A stretch of DNA of 13,960 bases from Agrocybe praecox (Eukaryota; Basidiomycota; Agaricomycetes; Agaricales; Agrocybaceae): positions 1 through 13,960 of the forward strand of contig CAXHKQ010000139.1 in the NCBI GenBank assembly GCA_964017145.1, in the 5' to 3' direction. Every line of letters begins with the position of its first letter. The first letter of the stretch is position 1. The notes under the pieces are model-generated. The model saw only the letters and a list, made by a program, of their open reading frames with translations. It ran no database searches and had not been told where the DNA came from. Positions 1-8,000 of the stretch are shown piece after piece. Position numbers and translations under genes: made by a program.

Positions 1-22
1 TTGTAATGGGCACTTGACGAGG

Positions 23-38
23 CGCGGCGCGCGCCGCG
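23..38. repeat. 16-bp GC palindrome near the LTR terminus
   Basis: The 16 bases are a perfect palindrome made only of G and C, lying 21 bp inside the 5' end of the LTR, and repeated at 8573-8588 in the 3' LTR. A run of alternating CG follows at about 59-70. It could be a binding site near the integrase-recognised end or a base-composition effect; the sequence alone does not decide. Confidence 0.6.
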
Positions 39-460
39 TTGTTTACATTTGTTTTTGTCGCGCGCGCGCTCGCAACTGACAGCATCGGCTGGGAGAGCAC
101 GGCACCGATTGGATGAAGTAGTAGATGGGCCACGGAATGTTTGTAGGGCTGTGTAAATGTGGATCCGAGGAGAACGCAGCTGTCATCTGGTGGAGAGCGA
201 TCAGCAGTATGGTCGCTCCTTGATTTCTCCCATCAAATCGAGTCGAGCACATAACCACAAAAACTCGACACATCGGCGCAATCATCGGAACGAAATTTTC
301 CGCTCGTCACCACCGATCCGCGTTTCAGTTTTCGCGCGTGATTTTTGTTGTTCCCGCATCATCTTGATTTGCCCCCCGGTCGCCATCATATTCCTTCCCG
401 TCTTCATCCCCATCATATCCAGCATCTCATCCTGCACTCACTTCATCGTCCGCGATCGCG

Positions 461-534
461 GTAAGTTGTGTTTTGGGTGAGGCTGCGACAGCGTCGCTTA
501 CGACACACGTCGCTAACGGGACTTTGCCTTTGAG
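461..534 (+). other. Possible short intron in the LTR
   Basis: A strong donor GTAAGT at 461-466 is followed by a CTAAC branch-point match at 513-517 and a pyrimidine-leaning stretch ending TTTGAG at 534. The 74-nt length is typical of the short introns of flies and mosquitoes. The same signals are present at 9011-9084 in the 3' LTR. Whether it is spliced is unknown. Confidence 0.35.
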
Positions 535-726
535 GTGTTGGTGCGACTCGACGCGCAGCTTGCAGCTGTCGTCAGCGGAGCCGCCGAGCGGAGCCTGACG
601 CCGAACGAGGCGACACATACGAGGAGCAACGTCCACCACCAACAACACATCCCAGCCCAGCCAGATCCCGGCCCAAACTACAACAACGTTCTTGTCCGGC
701 CTCGACGATCAGACCGGCGAACTAAG

Positions 727-839
727 GTTAGTGCTGTGTGTGTGTGTTGTTGGTCCGCGCCCGTGACGAAGCCGCGGAGTCCGATCGTGCGCCTCGTTCA
801 TCCAGCGCTAACCTGTGACCGACAACAACATTCGTCCAG
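727..839 (+). other. Second possible short intron in the LTR
   Basis: A donor GTTAGT at 727-732 is followed by a GT run, a CTAAC branch-point match at 808-812, and an acceptor CCAG ending at 839, 27 nt past the branch site. The length of 113 nt is plausible for an insect intron. The copy in the 3' LTR is at 9277-9389. The GTTAGT donor is weaker than the upstream one. Confidence 0.28.
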
Positions 840-1477
840 CCCGCATACGGATCGCAACAACAACATCAGTAGCAGACGCCGCAGCGTCGCCACCGCAGCG
901 CCGCCACAGCCGCAGCCGCGGCAACAGCAGTAGAATCATCAGCAACAACAACAGCAACACTAACAGCGTACGCACTTGGTCAACCGGTGCGAGTAGGCGC
1001 CCGACGGGGCGCATTCGCAAACACTGCCGGTCGCATAGCGTCCGAGCGCATCGGTTGTCCGAGTTGTTGGTGGCCGCCTAGTCCGTACGGAGCGGCGGCT
1101 GGCCAGGAAGCGGGAGAGCTGAGCCGCAGAGTTGCAGCAGCAGCGGAGCAGGGAGCAGTGTGTGACTGTGCGTGATTGTTGCGTAGACGTGTGTGTAGTT
1201 CTGGCCGTAGGGGAGTAAGGGGTGTTTGGATTGTGAGTGTTTGAGAGTGAGTGTGATTGGGCGTAGCGTAAATGAAGTAGGGAAGAGCGCACAGTAGGGA
1301 AGAGTGTGGATGTGTGTGTTGCCGTGTTATCTATTCTAAGTTTTGTTTATATGCGAAATTATATTCTTTGTTGAGTTCATTCCCTCGTGATGGTCGGCTA
1401 AATTATTCGTTGTGACGGGGAGGTGGCGTGGTTTGGCGGGCTGAGCGTCATGTGTGGCAAGGTGAATCAGCCGCTCT

Positions 1478-1513
1478 GTCGCGTCTTAGTACGCGACGCG
1501 GTTGAGACCGCGT
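1478..1513 (+). other. Two overlapping, mutually exclusive hairpins
   Basis: GTCGCGT (1478-1484) pairs with ACGCGAC (1491-1497) around a 6-nt loop. ACGCGGT (1496-1502) pairs with ACCGCGT (1507-1513) around the 4-nt loop TGAG. Both stems are perfect 7-bp stems and share bases 1496-1497, so they cannot both form completely. The copy is at 10028-10063. A role in the R/U5 RNA is inference. Confidence 0.5.
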
Positions 1514-1553
1514 TGGTGAGTATTGAGTGCATGTGCGTGTGAGCAGCTTCCCT

Positions 1554-1670
1554 GCACCTGATGTGAAGCCAGAGTGAGTGATTGCAAAGAACCCCCCCAT
1601 ACCGACTACGAGCTAGCTACCACCCATTGTGGGGTGGAATCAGGTGCCCCGCTTTCACACATCACTCTGG
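1554..1670 (+). other. Interleaved inverted repeats, possible RNA pseudoknot
   Basis: GCACCTGAT (1554-1562) is complementary to ATCAGGTGC (1639-1647), and CCAGAGTGA (1569-1577) to TCACTCTGG (1662-1670). The order is A-B-A'-B', so forming both 9-bp helices makes a pseudoknot. A further 5-bp pairing, GTGAA 1563-1567 with TTCAC 1654-1658, lies between them. The loop holds a C7 run and a separate hairpin, CCACCC (1620-1625) with GGGTGG (1632-1637). The copy is at 10104-10220. The site lies just before the end of the LTR, where U5 RNA is expected. Confidence 0.5.
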
Positions 1671-1722
1671 TGTTGTGAGGGCTTGCGTGCGCCGCTAGAG
1701 GTCGCACGTCTGCTCTTACAAA

Positions 1723-1740
1723 TGGCGCCCAAAAGCGGCA
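1723..1740 (+). other. Primer binding site, tRNA-Lys type
   Basis: Two bases after the LTR comes TGGCGCCCAA, complementary to the 3' end of insect tRNA-Lys(CUU) including its CCA. Complementarity beyond the first 10 bases (AAGCGGCA) is poor by eye; an 8-11-base match is usual for gypsy elements. Minus-strand DNA synthesis would start here. The tRNA identity is from memory of the conserved tRNA-Lys sequence. Confidence 0.75.
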
Positions 1741-1881
1741 TTCTGCCACCTAATGTCCTATCATGTTCCAGTTATAGTCTTAGCGACTAGTGGAACTTGA
1801 ATTTAGTGTTGTTGTTTTCTTTAACCGTTTAGCGGTCTCTCATTCTATTATCTTTCCAAGTTGTACCTAGTTCCGGGTCTG

Positions 1882-2018
1882 CTCGTCTGGATAGTTTGGT
1901 AGTGACCATTTATCGACGGCAGCTCGGCAACTAAGGAACCAAAGCAACTTCCTTCTAGCGTTCTTCAGCCGAAAGCAAGCACTCGTCTGGACAAGTTGGC
2001 CTAGCCATTTGTCGACGG
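1882..2018 (+). repeat. Diverged tandem repeat pair in the leader
   Basis: CTCGTCTGGA at 1882-1891 and again at 1982-1991 each begin a related block that ends near TCGACGG (1913-1919 and 2012-2018), through a shared GTTGG/GTTTGG and CCATTT. The spacing is exactly 100 bp at the start. The units have diverged but remain clearly alignable. Confidence 0.6.
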
Positions 2019-2087
2019 TGTTTCGTCAGTAGGTACGCTTCGGTTGTACCAGTTTTAGCTCAGTTCGAAGTGTTCCGACGTTCGCTG

Positions 2088-2143
2088 GCTCAGCTGGGTC
2101 AGCTCTGTTCGCAGTTAGCTGACGATCGCTGACTGAGCTGAGC
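2088..2143 (+). other. Nested hairpin in the leader
   Basis: An outer 8-bp stem pairs GCTCAGCT (2088-2095) with AGCTGAGC (2136-2143), and an inner 7-bp stem pairs GTCAGCT (2098-2104) with AGCTGAC (2117-2123) around a 12-nt loop. The two stems are compatible. The position between the primer binding site and gag fits a packaging or dimerisation signal, but that is inference. Confidence 0.5.
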
Positions 2144-2360
2144 TAGCTTCGTTCGCGGTCTGCTGTCGTTCGCTATCTGGTACAGCCGATCTATCCCACC
2201 TATCCTAACTCGGTCCGCACGGTGTGTTAGCATGCTGACGTACCGCGGATCGAGATTCCTATCCCGCTCACACGTACGTACAACATTCTCATCATGATGC
2301 TGTTGTTGCCCGCCAAACTTAGCCATTCAACCGTCACCTCTAGTCACCGTCAAGCAAGCC

Positions 2361-2377
2361 TATAAATATATATATAT
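2361..2377 (+). promoter_or_regulatory. TATA-like box inside the leader
   Basis: TATAAATATATATATAT lies about 325 bp upstream of the gag ATG and is the best TATA match in the upstream part of the element; I saw none as good in the LTR. It could drive a short internal transcript starting near 2390, or it may be simple TA-rich sequence. Confidence 0.3.
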
Positions 2378-2685
2378 TGTTGAGCATTCGATTTGACTAT
2401 CCAAGAGTTTGTCGGATCATACTAGTGTTTAAGTTTACTTTCCGTCCTCTTTCGATTCTTTTCGTTGGAGTGTTTATTTTTTTTTGGTTGTTGTTGTTGT
2501 TAAATCTTTTCCGTCTCGTCGATTGCGAGGCAGATTAATCTAGATTTAGTTTGTTCATTGAGCATATATTTAGATTTATAGTTATTTCTACTCATAGATC
2601 ATAAGTATTTCGTGCTAGTGCGTTAAGCCGGTAGTGCTTGTTGTTGTGTTATATATTGTCCATATTGTACTTCGTTTTCTGCACA

Positions 2686-5013
2686 ATGGAAGCCAATCTG
2701 CTCGATGCTGAAGAGTTGGCGATTGAGTTGTCGATCCGAGGGATTGATGGTCGCGATCCTCGGGCGACGGAGTTGTTGGCAGATTGCCTGACGTCGGAGT
2801 TTGTGAAGGAGCGCCCACTTCCCAACACAGTGCACAGCGCGTTTAGGTCGCTGAATAGCGAGTTGTCGGAAATCGAGGGGAAGCTGGTGCTGATTGGTTC
2901 GTACCTTCATCGTTTGGTCTCCCAGGACGATGAGTTGTTGCTTCGTCGTTGTTGTACGAAGGTGTTGCATCTGCAGGGCCGCGTAGAGCGTGCCGGGTTC
3001 CAGAATGGCACCTCCGAGCGACTTATCCGGGTTCATGCCGAGATTCAGGGCTATGCTCAGCGGATCAGAACTCTCCTCCATGCGTCTGATCCAGCTCCCA
3101 AACTGAACGATCCACCTGCGGAAGATCCGCAGCTGCAAGGAGCGTGCGCGTTGTCCGTGTTACAGGCCCATGATCAGAAGCCGGTCTCCAGCCAGTCTGC
3201 GGGCGTCGGTGATCACCCACCCAAAGCCGCGTCTCTTCCCTCGTCCAAGTCGGACAAAAGCGATCGCAGCAGCACATCCTTCCGCTCAGCGGGCCAACTT
3301 CAGCTGGATCCGCCGACTTCGAAACATCCTGCGCTTGCTCGTAGTGCTCCACCTCCGACCCAACAACAACAATCCCAACCTGTAGGCGTGCCTAGGCATT
3401 GGGGTGGGCAAGGTTTTGGTCAGGCGTATAGTTCCGGGCTGGTTCCGCCGCCCGTTTCAGTGATTGACGCTGTAGAGTCGGAACCTCGCGGCCCTGGCGC
3501 AGTTCCGCCACCATCGTTCCTTCGTCCGTCGCTCGATCCTGATCCTGTTCCAGTAGGCGCCGCTCAGTATCCACCGTATGGCCTAGAATCAGAAGTCCAG
3601 CGCCCATATTACTCGGAGCAGATGTACCGTGGACCGGTGTCCAATCCCTTCCGCCCTGAGCCCAGTCGTGCGATGGCTTCGGTGATGGCGCCACCTGCTC
3701 CATACCTTCCAGTTGCGGTAGAACCTGTTCAGCGTCCCCAGATTGCCCCAATGGTGGCTCAGGTCGATCAGTCCCAGCGTTTGGTCGCTCCATCCGGGGT
3801 GGCAAACGGATGGACGATGATCAAGTGGCCTGTTCGTTTCGGGGGGAAATCTCAAGATCTGCCCGTCGAGGAGTTTATCTTCCGGGTCGAAACATTGGCG
3901 CGGGTAGGAAACGTTTCCGAGGCGATGCTGACGTTTGGACTTCATCATCTGCTCACTGACGCTGCGTCGAGATGGTACTGGGTGTTTATACGGGGGCATC
4001 AGAATGCTACTTGGACCCAGGTCAAGGCGGCCTTGACATTCGCGTTCCGATCGAGTGCGTCGGATGCGGCCATCAGACGACAGATAAGTGACCGACTGCA
4101 GCGTCAGGGTGAGCGATTCATGGAGTTCTGCGTCGCGATTCAAGAGTTGGCGATTCGTTTGGTTCAACCGATGAGCGACGCGGAACTTTTGGAGGTGCTC
4201 CGTCGGAACATGACGCCTGCGTATCAGGACCGTCTCCTGTTCTGGCCGGTGGCGAACATCCATGAGCTGCAGGAACGGTGCCAAGAAGTGGAGCAAATGT
4301 GGAGAGAGCAGAACGAGGTGCTCCAGGGCCGCCGTGCACCAGCCAAATCGAACGAGATCGCGGCAGTCGACCTCTGGCCCGAGCCGTCTGGGATGGTACA
4401 CTGGTCCGCCCAAGCGCAATCGTGGTCCGCCCAGCCCGTTCATGAGTCTCGCTCCGCAACCTACCCAATACCCCAATACCCCGAAACACAGATCCTGTCG
4501 CAGCCTCAGCAACAACAACTTCTGTCGACATACCAGGAAGAGCAACAGTATGCCGGGTTCATCGATCCCACCGGACCGGATTACGTCGACGAACAACAAA
4601 ATTGGGTGTGTGCTGTGGACGCCGCAGCTCGGCGAGGGGATTATGTGATCTGCTGGAACTGCGATGAAATGGGACACACATACATGGATTGTTTGAGAGA
4701 CCCAAGGGTGTTCTGCTACGGCTGTGGTGCAAAGAACGTTTACCGTCCACGGTGCCCTAAATGCTCGGTCTCGCAGTTGCAGGGAAACGCTGGGCGGAAC
4801 GGCCGTCCAGTCCAGCTGATGAGGAGTCAGCCGTTCCGCGCGTTGAATCCTGCGAATCCTCCCCAGCCCATCCAATCCCGTCCACTTCCCCAGAGCCGTA
4901 CCATTCCGAACCCAGCGTTCCAGCAGAACACATCAACCAATCCGCAGACGCAGACATCCATCCCACCGAACCAACAACCCCAATCCCGAACGAACCCCTT
5001 CCAACAGCAGTAG
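2686..5013 (+). CDS. gag: Gag structural protein (capsid and nucleocapsid)
   Basis: Gag assembles the virus-like particle in the cytoplasm and packages the element RNA. The start chosen is the ATG at 2686, in a good CACAATGG context; the frame is open a little further upstream but has no earlier ATG. The protein is 775 aa. Residues 1-110 are Leu/Glu-rich and probably helical. About 150-370 is a Pro/Gln/Ser-rich linker. About 378-545 resembles the Retrotrans_gag capsid domain, related to Arc, with W-rich helices. A CCHC zinc knuckle, C-X2-C-X4-H-X4-C, is at 656-669, and a second Cys cluster, C-X2-C-X9-C-X2-C without His, at 677-693. The last 75 residues are Pro/Gln/Asn-rich and overlap pol in another frame. 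At about 775 aa it is longer than many gypsy Gags because of the N-terminal part and linker. A fraction of ribosomes shift to pol at 4782-4788. Confidence 0.93.
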   Translation: MEANLLDAEELAIELSIRGIDGRDPRATELLADCLTSEFVKERPLPNTVHSAFRSLNSELSEIEGKLVLIGSYLHRLVSQDDELLLRRCCTKVLHLQGRVERAGFQNGTSERLIRVHAEIQGYAQRIRTLLHASDPAPKLNDPPAEDPQLQGACALSVLQAHDQKPVSSQSAGVGDHPPKAASLPSSKSDKSDRSSTSFRSAGQLQLDPPTSKHPALARSAPPPTQQQQSQPVGVPRHWGGQGFGQAYSSGLVPPPVSVIDAVESEPRGPGAVPPPSFLRPSLDPDPVPVGAAQYPPYGLESEVQRPYYSEQMYRGPVSNPFRPEPSRAMASVMAPPAPYLPVAVEPVQRPQIAPMVAQVDQSQRLVAPSGVANGWTMIKWPVRFGGKSQDLPVEEFIFRVETLARVGNVSEAMLTFGLHHLLTDAASRWYWVFIRGHQNATWTQVKAALTFAFRSSASDAAIRRQISDRLQRQGERFMEFCVAIQELAIRLVQPMSDAELLEVLRRNMTPAYQDRLLFWPVANIHELQERCQEVEQMWREQNEVLQGRRAPAKSNEIAAVDLWPEPSGMVHWSAQAQSWSAQPVHESRSATYPIPQYPETQILSQPQQQQLLSTYQEEQQYAGFIDPTGPDYVDEQQNWVCAVDAAARRGDYVICWNCDEMGHTYMDCLRDPRVFCYGCGAKNVYRPRCPKCSVSQLQGNAGRNGRPVQLMRSQPFRALNPANPPQPIQSRPLPQSRTIPNPAFQQNTSTNPQTQTSIPPNQQPQSRTNPFQQQ
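4761..5013 (+). other. Gag/pol overlap read in two frames
   Basis: From the slip site to the gag stop about 225 nt are read in both frames. Gag gives a Pro/Gln/Asn-rich tail; pol gives a Pro/Ser/Glu-rich linker ahead of the protease. Both products are low in complexity, as expected where neither frame encodes a folded domain. Confidence 0.85.
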
Positions 5014-8000
5014 TCCCAGAAGTGCCCAGGTTGCCACTTGAATCGCCAGTGCAGCCCCAGCAGGTAGAGCAGATCGAGGCACCAACATTAGCTGTTAAGT
5101 CTGTCCGTCCTAAGCTAAGTCAAGGCCAATATTGGAGGAACGTCAAGCAACGCATGCGCATGTTGGCTAGAGCCGTTATTGCTGACGTATCCTCAGGCAT
5201 ACCGAACGAGCATAGACCGTTCGCAACTGTATCGATCGGCGATCGCCATCTGATCGGTCTTCTCGACAGTGGTGCCACGATCAGTTGCTTCGGTCGCAAT
5301 GGAATTGAACGTGTCGAACGATTAGGCCTTACGTTGAAGAAGGTTCGCCAATCCGATGTATTGACGGCCGATGGTACGCCGCAGCGGGTGCACGGTTTCG
5401 TAGACGTCCTTATAGAGTATTGTGGTAAAGAGAGAAGAATACGGCTTTACGTGATCCCCAGCCTGTCCCAAGATCTATATCTGGGCATTGATTTCTGGCG
5501 AGAGTTCGGCCTCGCTCCCCGCTTCATCGAAGAAGTGGCCATTGTCGCACCTTCGGAAGCGGAAGCCTGCGCCGACCCCAACATTCATGTCCTCTCGCCA
5601 GAACAACAACGAATCCTGGATGGCGTGAAGTCCAAGTTTCTGTCGAGCGAACATCAAGGACTGGGGAAGACCACATTACTCAAACATCGGATTGACGTAG
5701 GCACTACTCAGCCAGTCAAACAACGCTACTACTTTGTCTCTCCAGCCGTTCAGGCCTTTTTGAACGAGGAAGTTGATTCGATGCTCGCACGCGGCATCAT
5801 CGAGGAGAGCCAAAGTTCGTGGTCGTCACCGGTGCTGCTTGTTAAGAAGTCGAATGGTAAAAAGCGGTTCTGCTTGGACTGTCGGGTGGTGAACTCGTTC
5901 ACAGTCAAGGACGCATATCCGAGTCCCATCATAGAAGGGATTTTGGCGAACCTGCACGAGACTTATTACATAAGCAGCATCGATCTGAAGGACGCATTTT
6001 GGCAGATTGAGTTGGACGAAGCGTCCCGCGATAAAACGGCGTTCACGATTCCTGGGCGTCCCTTATACCAGTTTAAGCGCATGCCGTTCGGTTTGTCGAA
6101 CGCTCCTCAAACCCTGTGCAGGCTGATGGATAAGGTGATTCCCCAGGAGTACCGCCACTTCGTGTTCGTCTACTTGGACGACCTGTTGGTGGTGTCCAAG
6201 GACTTCGACACACAGATGGAGCGGGTGAACATCGTCGCGAAATGCCTACGTGAAGCCAACCTTACCATCAACGTGGGCAAGAGCAAGTTCTGCATGAAAG
6301 AAATACGATACCTAGGACACATCGTGGGTCAGGGCGTCATCAAAACCGACCCAGCGAAAGTTGACGGAATTACCAACTTTCCAGTCCCCAACAACATCAG
6401 GCAGGTTCGTAGTTTCCTGGGGATGTGTAATTGGTACCAGAGATACGTATCTGGGTACTCAACTATCACAGCCCCACTGACGGACTTGCTCAAAAAGGAC
6501 GTGAGATTTAGCTGGAACGCAGAGAGAAATGCGGCCTTCGAAGAGCTGAAGGTTCGCATGACTTCTGCTCCTGTACTGACGCATCCGGACTACTCTCGGC
6601 CGTTTGTGATCCAGTGTGACGCGTCGAACACTGGTATAGGAGGCGTCCTGTACCAGATCAACGAGAATGGTGAAGAGCATCCGATAGCCTTCATGTCGCG
6701 CAAGCTGGATCCGGCTCAGCGTAACTACACGGTGACGGAGCAGGAGTGCCTCGCAGCGATTCTAAGCCTGAAAAAGTTCAGGGGATATGTGGAGGGTCAC
6801 CCGTTCAAGATCGTGACCGACCACGCCAGCCTGAAGTGGCTCATGTCCCAGAAGGAACTCACCGGTCGATTAGCAAGATGGAGCCTGAAGCTCCAAGGGT
6901 TCGACTTCGAGATCGAGCACCGCAAGGGCAGTGCGAATATCGTGCCCGACGCGCTCTCTCGAGTGTACATGGACGAACTAGATGCCGGTGAGGAACTCTG
7001 CAGTCCTCTAGATCTCGACGCAGAGGCCTTCGACTGTAACGAGTATCAGGCGCTAAGATCTCGGATCGTGGCGGGTCAGGGACGACTGCCCGATCTCCAA
7101 GTTCGAGACCGACAGGTTTACAAGCGCACACAACCTCGTCGTGGCGATCCCATCTCCGACACGACGTGCTGGAAGCTTTGGGTCCCAACCACGATGGTAA
7201 AGTCTGTCATCGCTTCAGCCCACAATCCTCCGCTAGCGTCGCACCCAGGTGTGGGTAAGACGTTAGAGAAACTTCGGCGGAACTACTTCTGGCCTAAGAT
7301 GGCGTCCCACGTTCGGAATTTCGTGCGAGACTGTGGTGTGTGCAAGGAGTCTAAGGCTCCCAACGTAACCCTACGTCCCTACATGGGTCGTCAGGTGATG
7401 GTGGAACGGCCTTGGCAGCGGCTTTACACTGACCTGCTCGGTCCTTATCCTAGGTCGAAGTCGGGTAACACGTTCCTGCTTATAGTCCTCGACCAGTTCT
7501 CCAAGTTTGTGCTCTTGCAACCGCTGCGGAAGGCTACCGCGAAAGATATCTGCCGGTTTGTTGAAGAGAAGGTGTTCCACATGTATGGGGTACCCGAGTC
7601 GGTATGGTCCGACAACGGTGTGCAGTTCGTATCCCGTGAATTCACGACTATGTTGGAACAGTATGGAGTGAGCCATATCAGAACGGCGTCCCACTCTCCG
7701 CAGTCCAACGCGTCTGAGCGAGTCAATCGATCGATTCTCGCAGCGATTCGGTCGTACATCACGGAGGACCAGGATACGTGGGACGCGCAGATTAGTGCGA
7801 TCAGTAGCGCGCTGCGGAACAATGTTCACGAGTCGACGGGATACTCTCCGCATTACCTGGTGTTCGGACAGCACTTCATACAACACGGCTCGTGTCACAG
7901 ACTGCTGCGAGAACTGGAAGCTCTACCTGAAGATGACATCGAAGTCCTTCCGCCTGCCGATTTTCTTCCGATCCTGCAAGAACGCGTTCGCTCGAACCTG

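Larger units (their letters stand above)
2..1720 (+). repeat. 5' long terminal repeat (1,719 bp)
   Basis: Positions 2-1720 repeat at 8552-10270 with an offset of 8550. The boundaries are TGTAATGG at the start and CTTACA at the end, the usual TG...CA. Position 1 (t) differs from 8551 (g), and 1722 differs from 10272, which fixes both ends; base 1721 is a chance match. The LTR is long for a gypsy element. It is GC-rich in its first 1.2 kb, with CAA/CAG-type runs at 845-965, a GT-rich part at 1170-1320, an AT-rich stretch near 1330-1410, and a structured end at 1478-1670. I see no clear TATA box and no AATAAA signal, so the U3/R/U5 borders cannot be placed. It should carry the element's promoter. 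The small open frames in it are not supported as genes. Confidence 0.97.
1721..2685 (+). other. Untranslated leader between LTR and gag
   Basis: Nearly 1 kb with no credible gene precedes the gag ATG. It holds the primer binding site, two diverged tandem repeats with 100-bp spacing (1882-1919 and 1982-2018), a nested hairpin (2088-2143), a TATA-like run (2361-2377) and a T-rich tract (about 2470-2510). Retroelement leaders usually carry the RNA packaging and dimerisation signals, so the structured middle part is the natural candidate; that role is inference. Confidence 0.8.

Noticed and set aside
43..1292. Small open frames in the LTR on both strands (and their copies at 8593-9842)
   Set aside because: They overlap each other in several frames, show low-complexity Arg/Ser/Thr-rich products and follow GC content, not a coding pattern.
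2638..2685. Upstream extension of gag from a TTG at 2638
   Set aside because: The frame is open but has no ATG before 2686, and the 2686 ATG has a better start context.
4758..4763. TAAATG stop-start as the way pol is translated
   Set aside because: The TAA is in the pol frame, not in gag, so it does not terminate gag for reinitiation; the frameshift cassette just downstream explains expression better.
3589..4875. 428-codon open frame on the minus strand opposite gag
   Set aside because: It lies wholly antisense to gag, has no recognisable domain, and is explained by the codon composition of gag.
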